Shown here piece after piece: positions 25,537 to 34,934 of a DNA stretch of 64,000 bases. Under the pieces are notes generated by a model. That model did no database searches and was not told where the DNA came from. It saw only the letters and a list, made by a program, of their open reading frames with translations. The position numbers and the translations under genes were made by a program. The first letter of the stretch is position 1, and each line of letters begins with the position of its first letter. The stretch is from Clostridia bacterium (GTDB lineage Bacteria; Bacillota; Clostridia; Oscillospirales; Acutalibacteraceae). The stretch spans positions 1 through 64,000 of the forward strand of contig JAFSEP010000042.1 in NCBI GenBank assembly GCA_017435665.1, in the 5' to 3' direction.

Positions 25537-26310
25537 TTATCTGTTGATTATTTCTATCTCCTCTGCAATGCTCTCGGCCCTGTCAAACACAAAGCAAAGT
25601 GTATCGGCGCTATGACTGTCGCTTGAAAGAATAAACTTTCCGCCCTTGTCTCTGATATACTCAGCCATTTCCTTTGAGGGATATGGATCGGTTCTGTACC
25701 CTCTTGAAATTGCACCTGTGTTTATCTCAAAGGGCTTTCCTGAAGGAATAAGTCGGTCCACAGCGTTTTTCCATGCCGAAACGTATCTGCAATGGGACTC
25801 ATCAAACATTTTCCCGCCCTCATTGAATTTACTGATAAGGTCGAAATGTCCGATAATATCGGCATCGGTTTTCTCAATAACCTGAGCAACGGTGTCAAAA
25901 TAAATTTCCGTCAGCTTATAGATATCACCGCCGAAATATTTATCAGCCGCATCGGTCAGCTTTTGCGGAGTTTCGTCAACAGGCACATATTCGTCTTCGA
26001 TTTTCATATAGTGGACAGAGCCTATAACATAGTCGTATCTGTCAGTAGGCTCGGTTGCGAAAATGTCCTGCTCTATTCCGCAGAGTATCTTTATTTTGTC
26101 TTTATACTTTTCTTTCAGAGCAGAAATCTCATCATAATAATTTTCTGTATCAGCCTTTGTCATACAATATACTTCATCAAAAAAAGTATAACTATGGTCT
26201 GAAAATCCCAGACAGGTCATCCCCTTTTCTATGGCTGACTTCACCACTTCCTCGGGGGAGTTTTTTCCGTCACTGTAATTTGTGTGAACGTGAAGGTCGC
26301 AAAGTATCAT
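25537..26310 (-). CDS. hisK: PHP-family histidinol-phosphatase
   Basis: 257 residues. Hydrolyses histidinol phosphate to histidinol, the step before HisD. The PHP metal motifs are visible: [11 protein letters not shown] at the start, FSDHSYTFF near residue 38, GIEQDIF, GSVHYM, IGHFDLI, and SSDSHSA near the end. The start overlaps the end of hisIE by 4 bases and it is the last gene of the his operon. This supplies the phosphatase step that hisB here, a dehydratase only, cannot perform. Confidence 0.9.
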   Translation of the reverse strand: MILCDLHVHTNYSDGKNSPEEVVKSAIEKGMTCLGFSDHSYTFFDEVYCMTKADTENYYDEISALKEKYKDKIKILCGIEQDIFATEPTDRYDYVIGSVHYMKIEDEYVPVDETPQKLTDAADKYFGGDIYKLTEIYFDTVAQVIEKTDADIIGHFDLISKFNEGGKMFDESHCRYVSAWKNAVDRLIPSGKPFEINTGAISRGYRTDPYPSKEMAEYIRDKGGKFILSSDSHSADTLCFVFDRAESIAEEIEIINR

Positions 26311-26960
26311 TTTGTCATCTTCTCCTGCTTTACCTTATGATCGATAACATGACGTGAAGCCAGCTCTCTGTGAATATCCTCAAGAGAAATACCTGCTTCA
26401 ATCATAAGCACCATTACGTGGTATGCAAGGTCTGCAATCTCATAAACGGTTTCGTTTCTGTCCTCTGCCTTTGCCGCAATGATAACCTCTGTTGACTCCT
26501 CGCCTACCTTTTTAAGGATTTTATCAAGCCCTTTTTCAAAAAGATAGGTTGTATAAGAGCCTTCTTTTTTATCTGTCTTTCTGCCCTTGATAAGCTCCAT
26601 AAGCCCTTCATATGAAAACTCGTGTCTTTCCTCACTCTGATATACGGGGTTTTCAAAGCAGGAGGTTGTACCCAGATGGCAGGCAGGACCTTCAGGCTCA
26701 ACCATAACCACAAGAGCATCCTTATCGCAGTCTGCTGTTATGGAAACGATATGCTGATAGTTTCCGCTTGTTTCACCCTTGAGCCATAATTCCTGTCTTG
26801 AACGGCTCCAGAAGCAGGTAAGCTCCTTCTCCATTGATATTCTGAGGCTTTCCTTATTCATATAAGCAAGAGTAAGCACTCGCTTCGTTACGGCATCTAC
26901 TACGATTGCAGGAATAAGTCCTTTATCGTCAAACTTTAATTCATCAATATTTATCATCAT
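26307..26960 (-). CDS. hisIE: Bifunctional PR-AMP cyclohydrolase / PR-ATP pyrophosphatase
   Basis: 217 residues. The HisI domain (about 1-110) opens the adenine ring of phosphoribosyl-AMP and has the metal-site phrases [26 protein letters not shown] and [12 protein letters not shown]. The HisE domain (about 120-217) removes pyrophosphate from phosphoribosyl-ATP and contains [14 protein letters not shown] and [13 protein letters not shown]. Both domains are complete. It sits 7 bases after hisF and overlaps hisK. Confidence 0.97.
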   Translation of the reverse strand: MMINIDELKFDDKGLIPAIVVDAVTKRVLTLAYMNKESLRISMEKELTCFWSRSRQELWLKGETSGNYQHIVSITADCDKDALVVMVEPEGPACHLGTTSCFENPVYQSEERHEFSYEGLMELIKGRKTDKKEGSYTTYLFEKGLDKILKKVGEESTEVIIAAKAEDRNETVYEIADLAYHVMVLMIEAGISLEDIHRELASRHVIDHKVKQEKMTK

Positions 26961-26967
26961 TATGTCC

Positions 26968-27726
26968 TCACAGTCTTGTCGGAATATTTGCTTTTTTCAT
27001 TTCAGCCTTCAGGTCGGAAATCTTAACCTCACCGAAGTGGAATATTGATGCGGCAAGACCTGCATCAACCTTTGGCAATGTGTTGAACAGAGTTATGAAA
27101 TCATCAATACCCCCTGCACCTCCCGATGCTATGACAGGCACGGAAACCGCATCGCATACAGCCTGAAGCATTTCCAGGTCGAAGCCCTGCTTAACGCCGT
27201 CTGTGTCAATGGAGTTTACAACGACCTCACCTGCTCCGTTGCCCACGCAGCGCTTTATCCATTCGATTGCCTCCATACCCGTATTTTCTCTGCCACCCTT
27301 GGCAAAGATACGGAATACACCATCCACTCTTTTCACATCGGCTGAAAGCACAACGCACTGGTCTCCGTAAAGCTTTGCAGCTTCATAAATCAGGTCGGGA
27401 TTACGGATTGCGCCCGAATTTACGCTGACCTTATCAGCGCCGCATTTAAGCACTCTGTCAAAATCATCGACCGTGTTTATGCCGCCGCCAACGGTCAGAG
27501 GAATAAACACGCTCTTCGCAGTTTCGCAAAGAATATCGGTAAACAGCTTGCGTCCGTCAGATGATGCTGTTATATCATAGAAAACAAGCTCATCGGCGCC
27601 GTTGTCGCTGTAAAACTTCGCAAGGGATACAGGCGAGGAGACATCGTGAAGTCCCTCAAAATTAACGCCCTTAACAACACGTCCGTCTCTTACGTCAAGG
27701 CAGGGTATAATTCTTTTTGTAATCAT
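26968..27726 (-). CDS. hisF: Imidazole glycerol phosphate synthase, cyclase subunit
   Basis: 252 residues, a (beta/alpha)8 barrel with two-fold repeat. Forms IGP and AICAR from PRFAR with ammonia from HisH. Catalytic Asp residues lie in the [15 protein letters not shown] start and the later [12 protein letters not shown] strand. Phosphate sites TVGGGI and IASGGAG are present. The start overlaps hisA by 4 bases. HisH is encoded two genes upstream. Confidence 0.97.
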   Translation of the reverse strand: MITKRIIPCLDVRDGRVVKGVNFEGLHDVSSPVSLAKFYSDNGADELVFYDITASSDGRKLFTDILCETAKSVFIPLTVGGGINTVDDFDRVLKCGADKVSVNSGAIRNPDLIYEAAKLYGDQCVVLSADVKRVDGVFRIFAKGGRENTGMEAIEWIKRCVGNGAGEVVVNSIDTDGVKQGFDLEMLQAVCDAVSVPVIASGGAGGIDDFITLFNTLPKVDAGLAASIFHFGEVKISDLKAEMKKANIPTRL

Positions 27727-28436
27727 TGCGCCACCTCAATCGCTTCCTTCAGGTCAATCGCACCTGTATAGTATGCTTTGCCGATAATTGCCCCATATAA
27801 GTCAATTTCACGGAGTTTTTTAACATCTTCTATGGATGATACTCCCCCTGAAGCAATTATCTGCATATTGAATTTCTCTGAAAGCTCTTTATATAAGCCG
27901 TGATTTGTGCCCTGCATTGCACCGTCCTTTGAAATATCGGTACAGATGAGAGTACCCACACCTATTGCCTGCATCTTACCGCAGAACTCAAAGGCTTCGA
28001 GCTCAGACTTCTCCGTCCATCCCTTAATGGCAACGTAACCGTCCTTTATATCAATACCTACGGCTATTTTATCGCCGTACTTCTTAACTGCTTTTTCAAC
28101 AAAGCCTTCCTCTGTTACAGCAGCCGTTCCGAGAATAACTCTGTCTATACCTGCAGAAATATACCTGTCGATAACCTCCATATTACGGATACCGCCGCCT
28201 ATTTCACAGAAAAGACCAACCTCGTTCTTTATTCTGCATACAGTCTCAAGATTCGGAGTTGCTCCGCTTTTTGCACCCTCAAGGTCAACAATATGCATAT
28301 GGGTTGCGCCCTTAGCTTTGAAATCACGTGCAACATCCACGGGGTTCTCATTATATACTGTCATCTGTGCATAGTCACCCTTGAAAAGACGCACAGCCTT
28401 TCCTTCAATTATATCAATTGCGGGATAAATCAGCAT
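27723..28436 (-). CDS. hisA: ProFAR isomerase
   Basis: 237 residues, a (beta/alpha)8 barrel. Converts ProFAR to PRFAR. The IYPAIDIIEGKAVRLFKGD start holds the catalytic Asp, and the second phosphate half-barrel includes ICTDISKDGAMQG and IIASGGVSS. The start overlaps hisH by 7 bases. The overlap chain hisH-hisA-hisF indicates tight translational coupling. Confidence 0.97.
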   Translation of the reverse strand: MLIYPAIDIIEGKAVRLFKGDYAQMTVYNENPVDVARDFKAKGATHMHIVDLEGAKSGATPNLETVCRIKNEVGLFCEIGGGIRNMEVIDRYISAGIDRVILGTAAVTEEGFVEKAVKKYGDKIAVGIDIKDGYVAIKGWTEKSELEAFEFCGKMQAIGVGTLICTDISKDGAMQGTNHGLYKELSEKFNMQIIASGGVSSIEDVKKLREIDLYGAIIGKAYYTGAIDLKEAIEVAQ

Positions 28437-29059
28437 AAGTCACCCTCCTTCATTTCAACAAATGCTTTGAGTATGGCAAGACCTGTGTTTCCGCTTTTTT
28501 CCGGATGAAACTGACAACCGTAAACATTTTTATATGCCACGGCGGCGGTAAGGTCTGCGCCGTATTCCGAAGTAGCTATAACCGCATCATCACAGTCAGA
28601 AGCATAAAAGGAGTGAACAAAGTAAACATGGTCACCCTCAGAAATTCCTGAAAACAACGGGCTTTTCTCCCCCTTGAAATCAAGAGCATTCCAGCCTATA
28701 TGGGGAATTTTATAATCCTTTGGAATTACATCCTCAATGGGTCTTACGGAGCCCTTGATAAGCCCCAGACCCTCGTGTTCTCCGTATTCGTAGCTTTTTT
28801 CAAAAAGCAACTGCATACCAAGGCAGATGCCCATAATCAGCTTGCCTGAGTGAGCCATTTCAATGAGAATCTTATCAAGACCGCAGTCGTGGAGCTTCCT
28901 TGCCGCATCCTCAAAGGCACCCACTCCGGGAAGGATAATATGGTCGGCCTTTTTCAGCACTTCCACATCATCTGTCACCACCACATCTGCACCAATCTGT
29001 GCAAAGGAGCTTTTGAGAGAAAAAAGATTGCCCACACCGTAGTCAATTATTGCAACCAT
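28430..29059 (-). CDS. hisH: Imidazole glycerol phosphate synthase, glutaminase subunit
   Basis: 209 residues. A class I glutamine amidotransferase that feeds ammonia to HisF. The oxyanion strand and nucleophile elbow MGICLGMQLLFEKS hold the catalytic Cys, and HPEKSG near the end holds the His-Glu pair. The start begins VAIIDYGVGNLFS, as in the family. Its first base is the last base of the hisB stop. Confidence 0.97.
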   Translation of the reverse strand: MVAIIDYGVGNLFSLKSSFAQIGADVVVTDDVEVLKKADHIILPGVGAFEDAARKLHDCGLDKILIEMAHSGKLIMGICLGMQLLFEKSYEYGEHEGLGLIKGSVRPIEDVIPKDYKIPHIGWNALDFKGEKSPLFSGISEGDHVYFVHSFYASDCDDAVIATSEYGADLTAAVAYKNVYGCQFHPEKSGNTGLAILKAFVEMKEGDLC

Positions 29060-29649
29060 TATAAAACACCCTTCGTTGATAAAATATCGTCAGCAAAATC
29101 AGCATCTATTTTAACTGCATCCTTCATACTGCGGGCAACTGACTTGAATGTGCCCTCAATGATATGGTGGGAGTTTTTGCCGTCAAGCTGTCTTATATGG
29201 AGATTGCATTCGGCATTGCGAACAAAGCCAAGCCAAAATTCCTCCACTAATTCTGTATCAAATGAGCCAACTTTCTCGGTGGGAATATCAAGTCCGCAAT
29301 GAAGGAAGCTTCTGCCCGAAAAGTCAACAGCTGAAAGAATAAGTGTTTCGTCCATAGGAAGAATTGTGCTTCCGTAGCGTGTCATTCCCTTTTTGTCGCC
29401 CATAGCCGTCTTGAATGCCTGACCGAGAGCTATACCGATATCCTCGGTGGTGTGGTGGTCATCAACATAAGTGTCACCCTTACAGCTGAGATTAAGGTCA
29501 AAGCGTCCGTGCTTTGCGAAAAGTATAAGCATATGGTCAAGAAAACCGCATCCGCTGTCAATTTCACTTTTTCCGCTTCCGTCAAGATTTAAGGTAAGAG
29601 AAATATCTGTTTCCGCAGTCTTACGGTTAATCTCTGCAATTCTCATCAT
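29059..29649 (-). CDS. hisB: Imidazoleglycerol-phosphate dehydratase
   Basis: 196 residues, the monofunctional length. Dehydrates IGP to imidazole acetol phosphate. The duplicated metal-binding HHxxE motifs are visible as DDHHTTEDIG and NSHHIIEGTFK, along with CGFLDHMLILFAKHG. No fused phosphatase domain is present, which explains the separate PHP phosphatase at the end of the operon. It overlaps hisC by 4 bases. Confidence 0.97.
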   Translation of the reverse strand: MMRIAEINRKTAETDISLTLNLDGSGKSEIDSGCGFLDHMLILFAKHGRFDLNLSCKGDTYVDDHHTTEDIGIALGQAFKTAMGDKKGMTRYGSTILPMDETLILSAVDFSGRSFLHCGLDIPTEKVGSFDTELVEEFWLGFVRNAECNLHIRQLDGKNSHHIIEGTFKSVARSMKDAVKIDADFADDILSTKGVL

Positions 29650-30707
29650 ACTTCCTCCAATACTTCCTTCAGTTTATCAATAAGTATCTGCATCTGCTCA
29701 GCACTTCCCACAGTTATACGGTTATGCTGACAAAGTCTTTCGCTGTCAAAATGACGGATAAGAACACCTTTCTCCTTCAGCCTGAGATATATTTCCTTAC
29801 CGTCAACCTGAGGATGCTTAGCAAATATAAAGTTTGCAAGTGAGTCCGTCATAACAAAGCCCAGCTTTTCAAGCTCAGCTGTTGTCCATTCACGCACACG
29901 GGCTATCTCTTTGCAGTTAGCCTGAGTGTACTCCTCATCCTCAAGCACACCTACACCTGCCGCCATAGTCATACGGTTTATATTATAGGGATTCGTTGAG
30001 TACTTAATGGTGTTAAGGTCCTGAATAAGCTTCTTGTTGCCTATGCCGAGACCAAGTCTTGCACCTGCCAGAGAGCGTGACTTTGAGAAGGTCTGTGTAA
30101 CAAGAAGGTTATCGTATTTATGTATAAGGGGCACAACGCTTTCCGCACCGAAATCAACATACGCCTCGTCGATAAGCACAACGTTATCAGGATTGCTTCT
30201 GACAATACTCTCAATTTCATCAACTGAAAGAGTAAGACCTGTCGGTGCATTGGGATTGGCAATAATTATTGTTTCGTTTCTGCCCATATAATCCTCGGCA
30301 CAGATTGAGAAATCCTCTTTAAGCGGTATCTGTGTATAGGGCACACCGTTAAGCTGTGCAAAAACGGGATAAAAGCCGTAGCTTATATCAGGGAAGGCCG
30401 CAGGATGCTTTTCATCGCAGAATGCCATAAATGCGAAATTCAGAATTTCATCCGAACCGTTTGTAAAAAGAATTTCATCCTTTTCCACCCCGTAGTGCTT
30501 TGCCGCTATTTCCACAAGGTCTCTGCACTCAGGGTCAGAATAAAGCTGTACTGTCTCAGCAGCCTTTTTTGCATATTCCTGAGCCTTGGGAGAGGGCGGA
30601 AAGGGTGACTCATTTGTGTTGAGCTTTACGTATTTCATATCCTTAGGCTGTTCTCCGGGTGTATAGGGAACAAGCACATTATATTTTTCGCTGAAAAAAC
30701 GGCTCAT
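29646..30707 (-). CDS. hisC: Histidinol-phosphate aminotransferase
   Basis: 353 residues from the ATG with GGAGG upstream. An in-frame TTG two codons earlier is less likely. A fold-type I PLP aminotransferase. NTNESPFPPSP near the start, the NPNAPTG motif, VLIDEAYVDFG and the PLP Lys in TFSKSRSLAGARLG are all present. Two bases separate it from the hisD stop. Overlaps hisB by 4 bases. Confidence 0.96.
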   Translation of the reverse strand: MSRFFSEKYNVLVPYTPGEQPKDMKYVKLNTNESPFPPSPKAQEYAKKAAETVQLYSDPECRDLVEIAAKHYGVEKDEILFTNGSDEILNFAFMAFCDEKHPAAFPDISYGFYPVFAQLNGVPYTQIPLKEDFSICAEDYMGRNETIIIANPNAPTGLTLSVDEIESIVRSNPDNVVLIDEAYVDFGAESVVPLIHKYDNLLVTQTFSKSRSLAGARLGLGIGNKKLIQDLNTIKYSTNPYNINRMTMAAGVGVLEDEEYTQANCKEIARVREWTTAELEKLGFVMTDSLANFIFAKHPQVDGKEIYLRLKEKGVLIRHFDSERLCQHNRITVGSAEQMQILIDKLKEVLEEV

Positions 30708-30709
30708 AA

Positions 30710-31984
30710 TCAATCCTCCGTTCTTATTACTGCACTCTTTGCGTGGGCAGTAAGTCCTTCCTTTTCTGCAAAGAAGGCCACATCCTTTGCAACTCTTTCG
30801 AGTGCTTCTTTTGTATAATATGTATACTGGGTTTTCTTCACGAAATCATCAACCGACAAGGGGCTTGAAAACTTGGCAGTACCGCTTGTGGGCAAGGTGT
30901 GATTAGGACCTGCGAAATAGTCACCAAGGGCTTCGGGACAGTTTCTGCCCATAAAGATTGACCCTGCGTGACGGATGCTGTCAAGATAATCAAAGGGATT
31001 ATCAACACACAGCTCAAGGTGCTCGGGAGCAATCTCATTGGCGATTTCGATAGCCTTTGATAAATCATCAGCAACAATAATCTTACCGTTATCATCAATT
31101 GATTTTCTTGCAATTTCTGCTCTTTCAAGCATAGGTATCTGCTTTTCAAGCTCTGCCTGAACAGCCTTAGCAAGTTCTTCGCTTTCCGTTACGAGAACAG
31201 CACTTGCCATAGTGTCGTGCTCTGCCTGAGAAAGAAGGTCAGCCGCAATATGAGCAGGGTTTGACTTGCCGTCAGCAACAATAAGGATTTCGCTGGGGCC
31301 TGCAATCATATCAATGGAAACCTGACCGAAAACCTGCTTCTTTGCCTCAGCAACGAAAGCATTACCTGGGCCTACGATTTTATCGGCCTTGGGAATACTC
31401 TGCGTTCCGTAAGCCAGAGCAGCAATAGCCTGAGCACCGCCAACCTTGAAAATTTTATCTATTCCCGCAACCTTTGCCGCAGCAAGAATAACGGGGTTTA
31501 CTTTACCCTCCTTATTGGGTGGGGTTACCATAACCACTTCTTTACAGCCTGCTATTTTGGCAGGAATTGAGTCCATAAGAACAGTTGAAGGATAAGCAGC
31601 TGTACCGCCCGGAACATAAAGACCTGCACAGTCAACGGGAATCACCTTCTGACCGATGACTATACCGTTTTCATCATTGATAATAAAGCTGTTCCTGACC
31701 TGCTTTTCGTGGAATTTACGGATGTTACTTGCGGCTTTTTCAAGTATTTCAAGAAATTTCGGTTCAACAGCGGCAACTGCCTCGTTGATTTCGTCCTCGC
31801 TTACACGAAGGTCGGTGAGCACCGCCTTATCAAACTTCTCGCAATACTCAAAAAGAGCCTTATCTCCGTTGGCCTTAACATTTTCTATAATATCGGTAAC
31901 GATTGCCTCAACATTCATTGCGGGAACTACCCTTGCAAAAATATCGCTGTTTGCAACCTGACCGTATCTGAGTATCTTAATCAT
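30710..31984 (-). CDS. hisD: Histidinol dehydrogenase
   Basis: 424 residues. Oxidises histidinol to histidine with two NAD+. The family signature region (VGPGNAFVAEAKKQVFG...IDMIAGPSEILIVAD), the zinc-site residues (DLLSQAEHD, and the later HAGSIFMGRNCPEALGDY with its GPNHTLPT) are intact. Placed between hisG and hisC in the operon. Confidence 0.97.
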   Translation of the reverse strand: MIKILRYGQVANSDIFARVVPAMNVEAIVTDIIENVKANGDKALFEYCEKFDKAVLTDLRVSEDEINEAVAAVEPKFLEILEKAASNIRKFHEKQVRNSFIINDENGIVIGQKVIPVDCAGLYVPGGTAAYPSTVLMDSIPAKIAGCKEVVMVTPPNKEGKVNPVILAAAKVAGIDKIFKVGGAQAIAALAYGTQSIPKADKIVGPGNAFVAEAKKQVFGQVSIDMIAGPSEILIVADGKSNPAHIAADLLSQAEHDTMASAVLVTESEELAKAVQAELEKQIPMLERAEIARKSIDDNGKIIVADDLSKAIEIANEIAPEHLELCVDNPFDYLDSIRHAGSIFMGRNCPEALGDYFAGPNHTLPTSGTAKFSSPLSVDDFVKKTQYTYYTKEALERVAKDVAFFAEKEGLTAHAKSAVIRTED

Positions 31985-31989
31985 AATTA

Positions 31990-32613
31990 TTATCCTCTCT
32001 GTTCTGCGGCAATTTCTCTGACGATTTTATCAATCTGTTCACTCTTGAACTTATAGCTTGCCTTGTTTGCAATAAACCTTGCACTTATGGGCACTATCGT
32101 TTCCACAACCTGAAGATTGTTTTCTTTAAGTGTTGTGCCCGTTTCAACTATATCCACAATAACATCCGAAAGATCAAGAATCGGAGCAATTTCAATGGAA
32201 CCGTTAAGGTGAATTATATCTATATCTCTTCCCTTAGAAAGATAGTGCTGTTTTGCAATATTTGTAAATTTGGTAGCAACCCTGAGAGTACGGCTGAGGT
32301 CGTCACGGAAGCTTTCCTTCGCCGCAACAGCCATTCGGCACTTTCCTATATCAAGGTCAAGCATCTCGTATACATCAGGCTCATATTCAAGGAGAATATC
32401 CTTTCCTGCAACGCCTACGTCTGCCGCACCTCTTTCAACGTATATGGCAACATCGGAGGGCTTTACCCAGAAATAACGGACACCCACCTCTTCGTTTTCA
32501 AAGATAAGCTTACGGTTATTCTCTTTTATTGAGGGACATTCAAAGCCTGCCTTTTCAAACATTGCATAAACCTTCTCACCGAGTCTGCCTTTAGGCAAAG
32601 CAACATTAAGCAT
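31990..32613 (-). CDS. hisG: ATP phosphoribosyltransferase, short form
   Basis: 207 residues from ATG (MLNVALPKGRLGEKV). It catalyses the first committed step, joining ATP and PRPP. The PRPP loop is in the ADVGVAGKDILLE and later IVETGTTLKENNL segments. The short form lacks the C-terminal regulatory domain and needs HisZ, which is encoded directly upstream and overlaps by 8 bases. Alternative upstream GTG/TTG starts within hisZ would add up to eight residues. Confidence 0.95.
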   Translation of the reverse strand: MLNVALPKGRLGEKVYAMFEKAGFECPSIKENNRKLIFENEEVGVRYFWVKPSDVAIYVERGAADVGVAGKDILLEYEPDVYEMLDLDIGKCRMAVAAKESFRDDLSRTLRVATKFTNIAKQHYLSKGRDIDIIHLNGSIEIAPILDLSDVIVDIVETGTTLKENNLQVVETIVPISARFIANKASYKFKSEQIDKIVREIAAEQRG

Positions 32614-33733
32614 TGTTTTCAAGAATAACCACCTCACCTTCGCTGTATTTCACAAGCTGCTTATATTTAATATTCAATGGAGCCTCCTTCTGAACGGATA
32701 CGCTTTTACCGCTGTCTGTGAAGCTCTTTACACACTTATTGAGACCTGAAAGCTCAGACCTGTCATCGTAAACAATAACAACGTCCACATCATATTCATC
32801 GTTGCTTTCACCCATTCTCTCAAGCATATCAAGATATACTGCAAATCCGACTGCACCTGATTTTCTGTGCATTTTTTTCATAAGGTTATCGTACTGCCCG
32901 CCTGAAAGCACCACACCCGGCACTCCGTTTACAAAGCCCTTGAAAACTATTCCGTTATAGTAATTTATATCGTCCACAACGGAGAAATCAATTCTGAGCA
33001 TATCCTTTATGTTGCTGTCAGCAAAAGCTGCAACAATACTTTCAAGAGCCTTCAGGCTTTCTGTCATACCTATCTTTTCAAGAAGCTCCCTTGCCTTTTC
33101 CAAAGCTCCGTCGGGTCTTCCGTTTATTGACGCAAGGCTGCAGAGTATATCGGTTCTCTCCTGTGAGACACCGTTTTCACCGCAGATTTTTGCAAGCTCG
33201 TGTGTGTTCTTCTGACTTATGCATCTGAGTATATCCTTACGGCAGGACTCGGGAATACTGAAGTCTTTCACTACCTCTGAAATAATACTTATATCCGAAA
33301 TATCAAGCAGACAATCAGGTGAGATTTTCCTGAGACTCTCTGCAGCAAGATTGACGATTTCACATATGCAATAGCTGTCAATTTTACCGAAGCACTCAAC
33401 ACCCACCTGCATTATTTCCTTGAAGGACTCGGTAGCCTTTGAAGCACGGTATACGTTTTCATTATAGTAAACCTTCTGAACACCCTGCTGGGTATCCTTT
33501 GTGTTTTTTATAATGGAAAGGGTTACGTCAGGCTTCAGAGCCATAAGCTTTCCGTTTGTATCGGTAAAGGTAATAACGCTGTCTGAAATCAGGAACTCCT
33601 TATTTCTCGCATAAAGATCATATTCCTCAAACTTGCTCATTTTATATTGGGTATAACCGTATTTGCTGTATAACGAGCGCAAGGAAAATATAACCCTTTC
33701 ATTAAAGCTCAAAGACATATCTGAAATATTCAT
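32606..33733 (-). CDS. hisZ: ATP phosphoribosyltransferase regulatory subunit
   Basis: 375 residues, a catalytically inactive relative of histidyl-tRNA synthetase that forms the hetero-octamer with short HisG and gives histidine feedback control. Class II synthetase-like phrases are visible (ALKPDVTLSIIKNT, QKVYYNENVYRA, MQVGVECFGK, VVLSGGQYDNLM). The RTDxT motif of real HisRS is replaced by LKPDVT. First gene of the his operon, behind the promoter and dyad at 33.77-33.80 kb. Confidence 0.94.
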   Translation of the reverse strand: MNISDMSLSFNERVIFSLRSLYSKYGYTQYKMSKFEEYDLYARNKEFLISDSVITFTDTNGKLMALKPDVTLSIIKNTKDTQQGVQKVYYNENVYRASKATESFKEIMQVGVECFGKIDSYCICEIVNLAAESLRKISPDCLLDISDISIISEVVKDFSIPESCRKDILRCISQKNTHELAKICGENGVSQERTDILCSLASINGRPDGALEKARELLEKIGMTESLKALESIVAAFADSNIKDMLRIDFSVVDDINYYNGIVFKGFVNGVPGVVLSGGQYDNLMKKMHRKSGAVGFAVYLDMLERMGESNDEYDVDVVIVYDDRSELSGLNKCVKSFTDSGKSVSVQKEAPLNIKYKQLVKYSEGEVVILENNA

Positions 33734-33768
33734 TTCTCTGCCCCCAATTTTCGTTTTATCGATTTACT

Positions 33769-33797
33769 ATGATAACACATTATCACGCTAAAGTCCA
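33769..33797 (-). promoter_or_regulatory. his operon promoter with overlapping palindrome
   Basis: TGGACT (33792-33797) and TATCAT (33769-33774) on the minus strand, 17 bases apart. A perfect 16-base palindrome TGATAACACATTATCA (33770-33785, 6-bp arms) covers the -10 box and spacer and is a good candidate operator. The leader is too short for a T-box. Confidence 0.55.
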
Positions 33798-33844
33798 CTA
33801 AAATGCCGTTAGTTTATAAAAAATTCATTTTTACACACAAATCC

Positions 33845-33867
33845 GCCGTGACGGAAACCGTCACGGC
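33845..33867 (-). terminator. Hairpin after argF
   Basis: A perfect 10-bp stem GCCGTGACGG / CCGTCACGGC with a 3-nt loop, 70 bases after argF. The T-run is weak. Confidence 0.6.
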
Positions 33868-33938
33868 TGACTTGTGAACTTATATTATATATCAAATTAT
33901 ATACTCTTGCAATAGGTAAAAGCAATTATAAGCACCGA

Positions 33939-34925
33939 TTATACCAAAGTTGCCAGCATAACTGCCTTTATTGTGTGCATACGGTTTTCGGCTTCATCAA
34001 AGACTATGGATTTTTCCCCTTCGATAACCTCGTGGGTTACCTCCATACAGTCAATACCGAACTTTTCATAGATGTCTCTGCCGACTACTGTTTTAAGATC
34101 GTGGAATGCGGGAAGACAATGCATAAAGCGGCACTGCTCACCTGCATTATCCATAAGTGCCTTATTCACCTGATAGGGTGAAAGCTTTTCAATTCTTTCT
34201 GCCCATACATCTGCCGGCTCGCCCATTGATACCCATACATCTGTATAGATAACGTCTGCGCCCTTTGTGGCTTCCATGGGATCCTCGATGAACTGAAGCG
34301 TTGCGCCGGTTACCTTAGCAATCTCATTACATTCATCAATAAGCTTCTGATCGGGGAAAAACTCCTTGGGAGCGCAGGCAACAAAGTTCATACCCATTTT
34401 TGCACAGCCAACCATAAGAGAATTACCCATATTGAAACGGGCATCACCCATATAAACAAGCTTAATGCCCTTGAGCTTTCCGAAATGCTCCTTGACCGTC
34501 AGGAAGTCAGCAAGTATCTGTGTGGGGTGAAACTCGTTTGTAAGTCCGTTCCACACGGGAACACCTGCATATTCAGCCAGCTCTTCAACGATTTCCTGAC
34601 CGAAGCCACGGTATTCAATACCGTCAAACATTCTGCCCAGAACCCTTGCGGTATCGGGTATGCTTTCCTTTTTACCTATCTGTGAGCCTGAGGGATCAAG
34701 ATATACAGGATGCATACCAAGGTCTGCTGCCGCAACCTCAAATGCACAGCGTGTACGTGTGCTTGTCTTTTCAAAAATGAGAGCAATATTCTTGCCTTCA
34801 CAAAGCTTATGGGGAATACCTGCTTTTTTCTTTGCTTTAAGCTCAGAAGCAAGGTTTATAAGATATTCCATTTCTTCAGGGGTGTAATCAAGAAGCTTTA
34901 AAAAGCTTTTTCCTTTTAAGTTCAT
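33939..34925 (-). CDS. argF: Ornithine carbamoyltransferase
   Basis: 328 residues. Makes citrulline from ornithine and carbamoyl phosphate. Carbamoyl phosphate-binding STRTR ([12 protein letters not shown]), HPTQ ([10 protein letters not shown]), the ornithine loop VSMGEP and the catalytic HCLPAFHD are present. Last gene of the argCJBDF operon. The biosynthetic role (not arcB catabolism) follows from the neighbours. Confidence 0.96.
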   Translation of the reverse strand: MNLKGKSFLKLLDYTPEEMEYLINLASELKAKKKAGIPHKLCEGKNIALIFEKTSTRTRCAFEVAAADLGMHPVYLDPSGSQIGKKESIPDTARVLGRMFDGIEYRGFGQEIVEELAEYAGVPVWNGLTNEFHPTQILADFLTVKEHFGKLKGIKLVYMGDARFNMGNSLMVGCAKMGMNFVACAPKEFFPDQKLIDECNEIAKVTGATLQFIEDPMEATKGADVIYTDVWVSMGEPADVWAERIEKLSPYQVNKALMDNAGEQCRFMHCLPAFHDLKTVVGRDIYEKFGIDCMEVTHEVIEGEKSIVFDEAENRMHTIKAVMLATLV

Positions 34926-34934
34926 AATTTTCTC

